64,000 nt of DNA, from positions 1,798,001-1,862,000 of the forward strand of contig NC_017857.3 of the NCBI RefSeq assembly GCF_000260985.4. Direction: 5' to 3'. Numbering within the stretch: the first letter of the stretch is position 1; the number at the start of each line of letters is the position of its first letter. This DNA comes from Methylophaga nitratireducenticrescens (GTDB taxonomy: Bacteria; Pseudomonadota; Gammaproteobacteria; Nitrosococcales; Methylophagaceae). Shown here piece after piece: positions 44,716 through 53,258 of the stretch. The notes beneath the pieces were generated by a model that saw only the letters and a list, made by a program, of their open reading frames with translations, did no database searches and had not been told where the DNA came from. Made by a program: the position numbers and the translations under genes.

Positions 44716-47700
44716 TTGCTAGACTCATACGTTGGTCGATCGACAACCGTTTTCTGGTGTTATTGGCGACGCTGATGATGCTTGCCTGGAGCTTGGTATC
44801 TTTATCACGCACGCCGCTGGATGCGCTGCCTGATCTCTCGGATGTTCAGGTGATAATTAAAACGAGCTGGCCGGGACAAGCACCACAATTGGTCGAGGAT
44901 CAGGTGACTTATCCATTAACCACGACCATGTTATCGGTGCCCGGTGCCAAAGTGGTTCGTGGTTTATCATTCTTCGGCGATAGCTATGTCTATGTCTTGT
45001 TCGAAGAGGGTACCGATCTGTATTGGGCCCGCAGTCGGGTGCTGGAATACCTTAATCAGGCGCAGTCAAGGCTGCCGGATACGGCAAGTTCCTCAATCGG
45101 TCCGGATGCCACCGGTGTGGGTTGGATCTATCAGTATGCTTTGGTAGATAAATCCGGTACTCAGGATATTTCGCAGCTGCGCGCTTTGCAGGATTGGTTT
45201 CTTAAATTCGAACTGAAAACCGTCGCCAATGTAGCAGAGGTCGCAACTGTCGGCGGCATGGTCAAGCAGTACCAGGTGGTTGTCGATCCCGACAAATTAG
45301 CCACTTATCGCATACCGCTTTCCCGTGTTATTGAGGCTATCAATAATGGTAATCAAGAGACCGGCGGCGCGGTGCTGGAGATGGGGGAAGCGGAATATAT
45401 GGTTCGCGCCTCGGGCTATTTGCAAAGCTTGGAAGATTTTCAATCTATTCCCTTACTAACCACTGATGCTGGTATATCAGTGACATTGGGCGATGTCGCG
45501 CATATTCAAATCGGCCCTGAAATTAGGCGGGCTATCAGCGAGCTAAACGGAGTCGGTGAAGCTGTGGGGGGCATCATCGTGATGCGTTCTGGCAAAAACG
45601 CCCTGACCACCATTGCTGCTGTGAAAGACAAATTGAAAACGCTGCAAAAGAGTTTGCCCGAGGGTGTTGAGATTGTGACGGTTTATGATCGCTCTGGGCT
45701 AATAGAACGCGCTGTCGATAATCTCACAGAAAAGCTTATTGAAGAATTCATTGTGGTGGCATTAGTGTGCCTTATTTTCTTATTCCATCTTCGTTCAGCC
45801 TTGGTGGCGATTGTTTCACTGCCACTGGGGATCTTGATGGCTTTTATTGTGATGCACTGGCAGGGGATCAACGCTAATATCATGTCACTTGGCGGTATTG
45901 CCATCGCTGTCGGTGCTATGGTCGATGCAGCGGTGGTGATGATTGAAAATGCCCATAAACATTTAGAACGCTGGTACGAAAAATATCCCGGATTAAAGCT
46001 TGAGGGCGAAAGACGCTGGAAGGTGATAGGTGATTCTGCCGTCGAGGTGGGCCCCGCGCTGTTTTTCTCGTTGTTGATTATTACACTGTCTTTTATCCCA
46101 ATTTTCACTTTGGAAGCTCAGGAAGGCCGACTATTCTCTCCATTAGCATTTACCAAGACTTATGCAATGGCCGCAGCAGCTGGCCTTGCTGTAACGCTTA
46201 TCCCGGTACTAATGGGCTACCTTATCCGGGGCAAAATTCCGGCTGAACAGGCTAATCCACTAAACCGTTTTTTAATTGCTTTGTATCGACCTTTATTGGC
46301 AGGCGTACTCAAGTTTCCAAAGATGACCTTAGTGGTCGCTAGCGTATTATTACTGACAAGTTTATGGCCTTTACAACATATCGGCAGTGAGTTTATGCCA
46401 CCGTTGGATGAAGGGGATCTGCTTTACATGCCTAGTGCTTTACCCAGTCTATCTGCCGGTAAAGTAGCCGAATTGTTACAGCAGACTAATCGAATGATCA
46501 AAAGCGTGCCGGAGGTAAAAACCGTCTATGGCAAAGCCGGACGTGCGGATACGGCAACTGATCCTGCGCCACTGGTTATGTTTGAAACTACCATTCAGTT
46601 CAAACCCCGTGAAGAGTGGCGGCCGGGTATGACCAAAGAAAAATTGATCGCCGAATTAGATCGGACAGTAAAGGTGCCTGGCCTGACCAATATCTGGGTA
46701 CCACCGATTCGTAACAGACTTGATATGCTGGCTACCGGTATCAAGAGTCCTGTGGGCGTAAAAGTTTTGGGGGAAGACTTAAACGTTATTGATGGCATTG
46801 CTGGCGACATTGAAAAAGTCCTCAAAGATGTACCTGGGGTCACCAGTGTTTTTGCTGAGCGCCTCACCGGTGGTCGTTACGTCGATGTTGATATTAAACG
46901 TGATGCCGCGGCGCGTTATGGCCTTAATATTAATGATGTGCAGTTGATTATCAGTTCGGCTGTGGGAGGCATGAATATTGGCGAAACGGTGGAGGGATTG
47001 CAGCGCTTTCCCATTAATGTTCGCTACCCCCGAGAGATCCGGGATTCACTAGCCTCGTTACGGACCTTGCCTATCGTGACTATTAGCGGCCAGCAGTTGA
47101 TACTGTCAGATGTTGCGAACATTAGCATCAGTGACGGTCCACCCATGGTGCGCAGTGAAAACTCGCGGTTAGCGGGGTTTGTGTATGTTGATATTCGGGA
47201 TCGGGATTTGGGTTCGGCGGTAACCGATATGCAGCAAATCGTCTCGGAGCAAGTGGATTTGCCGACCGGCTATTCAATCACCTGGTCCGGACAATTTGAG
47301 TATCTTGAACGCGCCACTGCCAAGCTCAAGCTAGTTGTGCCTTTCACTTTGCTTATTATCTTTGTGTTGTTCTACCTCACGTTTAAGAATTTTGGCGAAG
47401 CATTGCTGTTGATGGTGACTTTGCCATTTTCTTTAGTGGGCGGCATCTGGCTGCTCTATCTGTTGGGCCATAACTTGTCAGTGGCAAGTGTGGTGGGTTT
47501 TATTGCGCTAGCCGGGGTCGCAGCTGAATTTGGCGTCATTATGCTGCTCTATCTAAAGCAAGCCTGGCAAAAACGGTTGGATGAACAAAAAGATACGGAG
47601 GCTGATCTGCTTGATGCCATCGCTGAGGGCGCAGTACTCAGGGTTAGACCCAAGGCCATGACAGCGACCGTTATCTTGGCCGGCCTGTTACCGATAATGT

Positions 47701-47882
47701 TTGGTAGCGGCACTGGTAGTGAAGTGATGCAGCGCATTGCGGCACCAATGGTAGGCGGCATGGTGACGGCACCGCTGTTGTCGATGCTAGTGATCCCGGT
47801 GATTTATCTACTGATTCATAAAAAGCGTGCACAGCGGCAGACGAAAAACCAACCAATTCAATCACAAACAAATAACGAGTGA
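44712..47882 (+). CDS. cusA: CusA-type HME-RND copper/silver efflux pump
   Basis: 1056-aa inner-membrane proton-driven pump of the heavy-metal RND family. The N-terminal segment [20 protein letters not shown] and the conserved periplasmic motif [18 protein letters not shown] are typical; membrane-helix 4 has the charged [20 protein letters not shown] needed for proton relay. Twelve segments in two halves with large loops fit. Works with CusB and CusC to move Cu(I)/Ag(I) from the periplasm outward. Confidence 0.95.
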   Translation: MIARLIRWSIDNRFLVLLATLMMLAWSLVSLSRTPLDALPDLSDVQVIIKTSWPGQAPQLVEDQVTYPLTTTMLSVPGAKVVRGLSFFGDSYVYVLFEEGTDLYWARSRVLEYLNQAQSRLPDTASSSIGPDATGVGWIYQYALVDKSGTQDISQLRALQDWFLKFELKTVANVAEVATVGGMVKQYQVVVDPDKLATYRIPLSRVIEAINNGNQETGGAVLEMGEAEYMVRASGYLQSLEDFQSIPLLTTDAGISVTLGDVAHIQIGPEIRRAISELNGVGEAVGGIIVMRSGKNALTTIAAVKDKLKTLQKSLPEGVEIVTVYDRSGLIERAVDNLTEKLIEEFIVVALVCLIFLFHLRSALVAIVSLPLGILMAFIVMHWQGINANIMSLGGIAIAVGAMVDAAVVMIENAHKHLERWYEKYPGLKLEGERRWKVIGDSAVEVGPALFFSLLIITLSFIPIFTLEAQEGRLFSPLAFTKTYAMAAAAGLAVTLIPVLMGYLIRGKIPAEQANPLNRFLIALYRPLLAGVLKFPKMTLVVASVLLLTSLWPLQHIGSEFMPPLDEGDLLYMPSALPSLSAGKVAELLQQTNRMIKSVPEVKTVYGKAGRADTATDPAPLVMFETTIQFKPREEWRPGMTKEKLIAELDRTVKVPGLTNIWVPPIRNRLDMLATGIKSPVGVKVLGEDLNVIDGIAGDIEKVLKDVPGVTSVFAERLTGGRYVDVDIKRDAAARYGLNINDVQLIISSAVGGMNIGETVEGLQRFPINVRYPREIRDSLASLRTLPIVTISGQQLILSDVANISISDGPPMVRSENSRLAGFVYVDIRDRDLGSAVTDMQQIVSEQVDLPTGYSITWSGQFEYLERATAKLKLVVPFTLLIIFVLFYLTFKNFGEALLLMVTLPFSLVGGIWLLYLLGHNLSVASVVGFIALAGVAAEFGVIMLLYLKQAWQKRLDEQKDTEADLLDAIAEGAVLRVRPKAMTATVILAGLLPIMFGSGTGSEVMQRIAAPMVGGMVTAPLLSMLVIPVIYLLIHKKRAQRQTKNQPIQSQTNNE

Positions 47883-47953
47883 TGAATCACGCCGGGACAT
47901 TTAACGTGCTTTGACCTAGCTTTTTATTTTTTAACGCACTGGAGAAAATTAAA

Positions 47954-48304
47954 ATGAAAAAATTATTAGTAAGTTCTTTGACGATCATTCTGTCCTTTTC
48001 GGCAACGTCGATATTAGCGGAGCAGAAAATGAATCATGACGAAATGAAGAAGATGGATCCTAAAGTCGAGACATCGGATCAACCGAACAGCCACTCCGCT
48101 ATAGGTACCGTCACTAAAGTCGATGCCAGCTTAAAAAAAGTAACTTTGGCTCATGCACCGGTTGAAAGCCTCAACTGGCCGGCCATGACCATGGGATTTT
48201 CAGTTCAGGATGATAAATTATTCAACAAGCTTAAGGTGGGCGAAACGGTTGATTTCGAGTTTATTAAAGCAGAACAAGGTTATGTCATCACTTGTGTGAA
48301 ATAA
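47954..48304 (+). CDS. cusF: CusF-type periplasmic copper chaperone
   Basis: 116-aa exported protein with a signal peptide (about 1-22, ending SILAEQ). The CusF fold has the ligand set His50-type, Trp and two Met: TLAHAPVESLNWPAMTMGF. It hands Cu(I)/Ag(I) to the adaptor. Placed 71 bases after cusA, it is the third CusF-like domain of this operon, the first two being fused to CusB. Confidence 0.92.
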   Translation: MKKLLVSSLTIILSFSATSILAEQKMNHDEMKKMDPKVETSDQPNSHSAIGTVTKVDASLKKVTLAHAPVESLNWPAMTMGFSVQDDKLFNKLKVGETVDFEFIKAEQGYVITCVK

Positions 48305-48407
48305 CTTATGAAACTGAAAGACTATTATGGAGTACATATGGATACTGTGAATTGTCTAAATGCAGGTTCCAACCAAAGCGAACTTAAAATTACCAAAGGA
48401 GATTATT

Positions 48408-48542
48408 ATGAACATACATCTAGGCGATACCGCCCTAGACTTCGAAGCGAATACCACTGAAGGGATTATCAATTTCCATGATTGGCTTGGTGACGGATGG
48501 GGCATACTTTTCTCCCATCCGACCGATTTTACTCCCTTGTAA
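48408..48542 (+). pseudogene. Peroxiredoxin gene truncated before the catalytic Cys
   Basis: AAAGGAG at 48395-48401 leads to ATG 48408 and a 44-aa frame MNIHLGDTALDFEANTTEG ... GILFSHPTDFTPL that matches the start of 1-Cys peroxiredoxins (Prx6/AhpC type). The family continues PTDFTPVCTTELG; here a TAA follows Leu at the point where Val-Cys should be, so the catalytic Cys is lost. Non-homologous sequence follows at once, as from a recombination or insertion joint. Confidence 0.85.
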
Positions 48543-48546
48543 AACT

Positions 48547-48569
48547 GGTCAGCACCTAAAGTGCTGACC
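48547..48569. terminator. Perfect 9-bp hairpin after the cus operon
   Basis: GGTCAGCAC-CTAAA-GTGCTGACC is a perfect inverted repeat just 5 bases after the truncated peroxiredoxin frame. No strong T-run follows, so terminator function is weakly supported; it could mark a joint. Confidence 0.45.
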
Positions 48570-49245
48570 CAAACATTTTAATTTCTGATAATACCAATCC
48601 TACATTTTTTGTTCTTCTCAGATAAAACGATGTCGTTATATGAAATTACGCATTTTTGTCCACCGGCTTCGCTGCGACTAAATGTCTTGTAGCAAGCGGT
48701 TTCCAGTACTTGAAATCATCCTTGGACTCATGTTTTTAAGCCTATCAACCACCGTATCAGATAACTGTCGAACAAAAGCTTTGACCCAACTCTTTCTGAT
48801 AAGTATCTCATTATCGACATTGCGTACAATTAACTCGTTTTCTTTTGGTGTCGGCTCAACTTACCTGCCTCCAACTTTGGCTGTGCACGGCAAAAAGACT
48901 TCGAGGGACACAGTCACTGGTATGACCTGCAGAAAGGACAATACATTCAAGGCTTGGTAGCGTAGGAGGGCAACGAGCGTTGTGTATATGTGGTGACGCT
49001 GGAGCCGGAACCCGAAGATGCCCAGATCCATAGTCGCTGGCCAAGAGTGGTTCAATTAGGGGAAAGAAGTATCAAAATCTCTTAAAAACGTAACGGTTAC
49101 TAACTACACAAACTACGCATAAAATATAATGTAACATATTACTATTGCGAAATAAGTGTATGATATATATAATAAAATAACTTGACATCCCGATTCATCC
49201 TTCATTATTCTCTGCTTCAAAGTTGGAGTGGTTTAGGAGAATGAA
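48570..49245. other. Joint region with decayed coding traces
   Basis: About 680 bases with no supported gene. A plus-strand stretch near 48897-49057 reads as protein-like sequence (FEGHSHWYDLQKGQYIQGL, then after a stop NERCVYVVTLEPEPEDAQI), perhaps a gene remnant of unknown origin. AT-rich sequence at 49100-49180 and TTGACA at 49183-49188 may hold the promoter for the next operon. Confidence 0.3.
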
Positions 49246-50190
49246 GTGGAAGAAGAAGAGACGGTAGGGAAGCTTATAAAATTTGAAGATTGGGCTTTTG
49301 TCAGGTTCAGTTCGGAGTTATCAGTTGCTGGCTTTGATGTAGAGAAAGAACAAGCGAGGGTGAGTACTCCTGTGGTTGCAATAGATATTGAATCGCATAT
49401 AGCAACAACCCAATCTGGCTCTCGATATAAACTTGGAAAAACGTCCAGTGGTTTACATCGTCTGGCCAAAATTATTTTAGCCACCAGATTTTCAAATCGA
49501 CGCTTCACCATCATGTCACCTGGAGAGGAGGGGGATAATAAGTCAAGAGGCTCTGTTCTTCATCAAGCTAGAAGCCTTATCAATGCTTTCCAACAAAATC
49601 CCTATCCGCCTTATCAGAGTAAAGCCAGCAAATTGTTAAGAAAAGAATTTACGAGCACTTCTGATTGTTTTCATGTTCTTTCTTTTTGTCGTCATAATTT
49701 TCTATTCATTGGCAAATCCCACGATGAATTTACGCTTTGGAATGAATTTGCTTTGAGTCATCCTTGCAGTCAAGAAGTTGAAGAGATTTTCACTCAACAA
49801 AACTATCAGCGCTTCTTAGCCACCGAGAAAGCGAGTCAGCATTTAGAACGAGATGAGCTTTCTAAAGTCGTCATCGATTCTGATTTCCCCATCATTTTTT
49901 CAAGATCACTTTGGGATGAAATGTGTCGTCTATCGACGGTAATGATGAACAAACTCGTTGATTTAACCAATCAGAAAAACGCATCCCCATTAGCATTATC
50001 CCCGCCGACCAAGGAGGCAAGGATAAGTTGGGCACTAGATAACCGGACATCTTTCCACTCCAGAAAAAGTGCTAAAGATGATCTAATCGAGACTTTCAAT
50101 AGCAATTATTACCTTCTAAGCATATTGGATAGACATTATCGGGCTGTTCAGGCTATTTATGACTTAAAAGGAGAGCAGGAAAATGACTAA
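49246..50190 (+). CDS. Unknown protein, 314 aa, first gene of a five-gene cluster
   Basis: Not recognised. GTG start at 49246 with AGGAG (49235-49239) at good spacing; an ATG at 49241 is in another frame. Soluble. The N-terminal 75 residues hold a beta-rich element with STPVVAIDIESHIATTQSGSRYKLG; a similar TTTGSRYxL core reappears in the 97-aa gene two genes on, hinting at a shared small domain. The rest is helical with no visible catalytic motif. Overlaps the AAA+ gene by 8 bases, so the two are probably coupled partners. Confidence 0.7.
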   Translation: MEEEETVGKLIKFEDWAFVRFSSELSVAGFDVEKEQARVSTPVVAIDIESHIATTQSGSRYKLGKTSSGLHRLAKIILATRFSNRRFTIMSPGEEGDNKSRGSVLHQARSLINAFQQNPYPPYQSKASKLLRKEFTSTSDCFHVLSFCRHNFLFIGKSHDEFTLWNEFALSHPCSQEVEEIFTQQNYQRFLATEKASQHLERDELSKVVIDSDFPIIFSRSLWDEMCRLSTVMMNKLVDLTNQKNASPLALSPPTKEARISWALDNRTSFHSRKSAKDDLIETFNSNYYLLSILDRHYRAVQAIYDLKGEQEND

Positions 50191-51166
50191 GAAAACGCCA
50201 TTTATCCGTTTATACGATAAACAAGCCTTATTAAAGCGACGCGAAACTCTCTCCAAGGATGTTGTCCAGCAGACCAAAATGATGTTTGAGCGATTACCTG
50301 AGGTCCGAATTCGGTCGCAGCTCAGTATCGAACAAATAAAAGAAATTGTGTCTCAATTACGGCGTGAATTCCCCAACTTTTCTGAAGCAACAGACTACAT
50401 TAATCAACAACTCATACTCTCTGCTGCGAGCACTTCAAAGGGCAGCTATTTCTCGCCTTTGTTATTGCTGGGTCCACCAGGGATAGGAAAAACGCATTAT
50501 GCAAGAGAACTGGCCAACCTATTAGGGGTGGGATTTGAAAAAATAGATCTGTCGACAACCACCGCTGTAATGGTGTTGTCTGGTTCATCTTCGCAATGGG
50601 GTAATTCCAAGCCCGGTATCGTTGCATCGCATCTTTTGCAAAATCACAGGGCTAATCCTGTGTTGGTTTTAGATGAGATTGATAAAGCAGGTCAGAAAAC
50701 GGGTGATGCTACTAATGCCTTGTTGACGCTACTTGAGCCTGAAGCGGCAAGAGAGTTTCAGGATGAGTTTGTGCAAGTGCCAATGGATGCCTCACATATT
50801 TGCGTTATCGCCACCGCCAATAACGTCGATCCTATTGAAGAGCCGATTTTAAGTCGATTTAAGAAGATCACCGTTTCTGAACCAACACCAGATCAATTGA
50901 GACAAATTGCCCCTTATGCACTTGATAGTTTGATCAAGCAGTCTGAAATTGAACCTATTATGACTGCGACTCTAGGTACGGATGCACTCAATGCCTTACA
51001 GCTACAACAAATAAACGTTCGTCAGTTGAATGAGATATTGCGATTAGCTATGTTTTATGGCGTGCAAGATAAGTCTCGTCAGTTAACTGAATTTCACATC
51101 ACCAAAGCCGTTAAACATATACAGGGTGATAGTGCAAAGCCCAAACCGAAAAAAAACCTTCATTAA
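50183..51166 (+). CDS. Lon-type AAA+ ATPase without protease domain
   Basis: 327-aa AAA+ ATPase with Walker A GPPGIGKTH (about 98-106), Walker B PVLVLDEIDKA (about 152-162), sensor 1 IATAN and Arg finger ILSRF. The sequence around these, including LLTLLEPEAAREFQDEFV, is that of the Lon ATPase module, but the Ser-Lys protease domain and the N-terminal LON domain are missing. It therefore acts as a remodelling motor for its partner. ATGA-like overlap with the upstream gene. Confidence 0.85.
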   Translation: MTKKTPFIRLYDKQALLKRRETLSKDVVQQTKMMFERLPEVRIRSQLSIEQIKEIVSQLRREFPNFSEATDYINQQLILSAASTSKGSYFSPLLLLGPPGIGKTHYARELANLLGVGFEKIDLSTTTAVMVLSGSSSQWGNSKPGIVASHLLQNHRANPVLVLDEIDKAGQKTGDATNALLTLLEPEAAREFQDEFVQVPMDASHICVIATANNVDPIEEPILSRFKKITVSEPTPDQLRQIAPYALDSLIKQSEIEPIMTATLGTDALNALQLQQINVRQLNEILRLAMFYGVQDKSRQLTEFHITKAVKHIQGDSAKPKPKKNLH

Positions 51167-51194
51167 TCGGTCACATTTTAGCAGAGGCAATCAT

Positions 51195-51488
51195 ATGATT
51201 AACGTCCCCCCAGGAAGTATTGTAATGACAGACTGGAACATTCTGATCATTGAGTATGAGAGCGACGTTATCGAGAAATTTTTGGGTTACGACATAAATA
51301 CAGGAGAGTTTCGTTTTAGCTCTGCCATAAAAGAGTATGACCCCCATACCAATAGAGGAACCACGACGACGGGTTCTCGATATTGTTTTCTGACGCCGCC
51401 CGGAAGGCTTCACCCGAAGGCTCAGAAGGCCTATGACGATTTCTGCAAAGTGAAAGAAGTGAACATCAAATTAAAATACGAGTTTTAG
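51195..51488 (+). CDS. Small hypothetical protein, 97 aa
   Basis: Not recognised. ATG at 51195 chosen over earlier in-frame codons because GAGG (51184-51187) precedes it and the 23 extra residues upstream look like read-through. Beta-rich, containing TTTTGSRYCFLTPPGRLHP, similar to TTQSGSRYKLG in the 314-aa gene; the rest is acidic and helical. 2 bases before the next gene, so in the same operon. Confidence 0.6.
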   Translation: MINVPPGSIVMTDWNILIIEYESDVIEKFLGYDINTGEFRFSSAIKEYDPHTNRGTTTTGSRYCFLTPPGRLHPKAQKAYDDFCKVKEVNIKLKYEF

Positions 51489-51490
51489 CC

Positions 51491-51904
51491 ATGCATAAGA
51501 CGTTAACGGATGCACTCTATTCAAATTGTCCTATCATTTACCGAAATCGAGATGCAGCAGACACGGAAAATCGAACGTTGATGGTTTGGGGCTTTCTCTG
51601 CGGCTCAGGCTGGTTCGATTTACTCTTAAACCTCTCAGATTCACTAGAAAAAAACGCTCGTAGGCAACAACAGATGGGCATTCCAGAAAGTAAACTGCCA
51701 ATGATCAGTCAGGTGAAAGAAAAATTTGGCGGGCTGAGGGTCTATATGAAAAATGGCAGCCCAGAGTTATATGCATTGATTGAAAAAGCTCAACATGCTT
51801 CTACATCAATCTGTGAGTGTTGTGGCGATGATGGAAAGATGGTGGTTGTAGACGGTTGTGTGATGACACGCTGTAACAATCACATCGGTCACGTCGCTAA
51901 TTAA
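51491..51904 (+). CDS. Zinc-ribbon-like hypothetical protein, 137 aa
   Basis: Family seen in phages and mobile DNA, function unknown. The central pattern SQVKEKFGGLRVYMKNG and a C-terminal four-ligand cluster (CECCG ... CVMTRCNNHIGH) suggest zinc binding. The N-terminal part is helical (GWFDLLLNLSDSLEKNARR). Between the 97-aa gene and the phosphoesterase; likely same operon. Confidence 0.65.
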   Translation: MHKTLTDALYSNCPIIYRNRDAADTENRTLMVWGFLCGSGWFDLLLNLSDSLEKNARRQQQMGIPESKLPMISQVKEKFGGLRVYMKNGSPELYALIEKAQHASTSICECCGDDGKMVVVDGCVMTRCNNHIGHVAN

Positions 51905-51925
51905 TCGTAACACTTCAAGGTTTTT

Positions 51926-52693
51926 ATGAAATTTCAACTTTTTTCTGACTTACATCTTGAGATGGGGGACAGCTTCATCCCACCGGACTCCGATGCCGAC
52001 GTCATCATTTTGGCAGGCGATATTAATACTGGATTAAAAGGGCTTGAATATGCTGTCGAGCTTATTAAGCACTTGGGTAAAGATGTTATTTATGTGCCTG
52101 GCAATCATGAATTTTACCGTTATGACATCGGGTTACTGCGTGAAGAGATGGCGTTATTAGCCAAAGCGCATTCTAAGCTTCACTTGCTTGATAACGATAT
52201 AGTCAAAATACATGGTGTACGTTTTATAGGGTCCACCTTATGGACAGACTATGCACTTGATGGAAGTCTCGATAAACAGAAAACAATGGACTTTATCGGC
52301 TTTTACTTAAACGATCACCGGTTGATAAAAACTGGCGATAAACGTTTTAAACCACAAGATGCACTTGTACTTCATCAAGAATCAAAGTTATTTCTGCAGC
52401 AGAAGCTTAGTGAGCTATTTGATGGTAAAACCGTGGTGGTGACACACCATGCACCGAGCTTACTTTGTCATCATCCTGATTTTGAGATGGATGACATGGC
52501 TGCCGCCTTTATTTCGGATTGTGATGATTTACTTAACCATTCTGATGTCTGGTGTTTTGGCCATACGCATGCAAACATTGATATGGATATTAATGGGTGT
52601 AGAGTGCTGAGCAATCAAAAGGGGTATTTTCGTGAGAGGATGCCACATCCTTTCAGGCCAAATTTAATAATTCAAGTAGATGATTTAGATTAA
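51926..52693 (+). CDS. Calcineurin-like metallophosphoesterase
   Basis: 255-aa two-metal phosphoesterase. The metal-binding motifs are all visible: FSDLHLE, LAGDINTG, VPGNHEFY, VVVTHHAPS and CFGHTHANID. Soluble. Substrates in the family include phosphodiesters, nucleotides and cyclic nucleotides; being beside a CBASS operon raises the possibility of cutting a cyclic oligonucleotide, but it is on the other strand and in its own operon, so this is conjecture. Confidence 0.85.
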   Translation: MKFQLFSDLHLEMGDSFIPPDSDADVIILAGDINTGLKGLEYAVELIKHLGKDVIYVPGNHEFYRYDIGLLREEMALLAKAHSKLHLLDNDIVKIHGVRFIGSTLWTDYALDGSLDKQKTMDFIGFYLNDHRLIKTGDKRFKPQDALVLHQESKLFLQQKLSELFDGKTVVVTHHAPSLLCHHPDFEMDDMAAAFISDCDDLLNHSDVWCFGHTHANIDMDINGCRVLSNQKGYFRERMPHPFRPNLIIQVDDLD

Positions 52694-52730
52694 CTTTGCT
52701 CAACGTCACGATCTGGCACATTACATAATT

Positions 52731-53258
52731 CTAACTTTCTTCTTTAAGTTGGATCCACTGGTCAGAAACATAGTTACTAGCTAACCACACAGTTATATTA
52801 GATGATGACATTGTATTGCCAATAATTATTTGAAGAAACCCATTCATTTCTCCTTTTGATGCACTTAGATACTTCTGTGTAGTAATTTTGTCTTCATGCG
52901 ATGGCTTTGGATGGAGTTGTGGATGGGTGTGCCAGAGACCTACGGCGTAAAGCCCTTTATTGAAAAAGTATTCTCTATCTTTATTAATATTATTTAAACA
53001 TGGGTTAAAACTGTTTCTAGATCGAAAATCTTCTTTGTAGGGGCCGGTAGCGACTGAAACTGAAACTACGGAACTATCAGGGTTTTCACTAAAAATTTGG
53101 CCTCCCGCTTCTTTGTCTGACTTTCTGACTTGTGCATACTTGAATATATGTTCAAGTACTTTTCCTGTCAGATGAATCAGTCCTGCTTGATTAGGCAAAA
53201 TAAAATACCGATCATTCAAAATCAAATTCCGTAATGATGCCATCATAGTCGCGAGCAA
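52731..53258 (-). CDS. cap3: Cap3, JAMM/JAB isopeptidase of CBASS
   Basis: 175-aa Zn-isopeptidase that removes Cap2-conjugated CD-NTase from its targets. JAMM motif complete: Glu50 (EAGGQIF), His110 and His112 with Ser120 and Asp123 (WHTHPQLHPKPSHED). The frame opens inside cap2 (overlap up to 47 bases); starts at 53246, 53243 or a downstream TTG are also possible, so the first 10-15 residues are uncertain. Last gene of the CBASS operon. Confidence 0.88.
   Translation of the reverse strand: MLATMMASLRNLILNDRYFILPNQAGLIHLTGKVLEHIFKYAQVRKSDKEAGGQIFSENPDSSVVSVSVATGPYKEDFRSRNSFNPCLNNINKDREYFFNKGLYAVGLWHTHPQLHPKPSHEDKITTQKYLSASKGEMNGFLQIIIGNTMSSSNITVWLASNYVSDQWIQLKEES

Noticed and set aside
48682-48960. 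92-aa plus-strand frame in the joint region
   Set aside because: No ribosome site, low-complexity Ser/Thr/Leu content and no recognisable pattern.
49182-49215. TTGACA at about 49183 as a firm promoter for the five-gene cluster
   Set aside because: No good -10 at the right distance; kept only as a remark in the gap description.
51926-52693. Metallophosphoesterase as a CBASS component
   Set aside because: It is on the opposite strand, convergent with the CBASS operon and separated by the operon end; no sequence evidence ties it to cyclic oligonucleotides.
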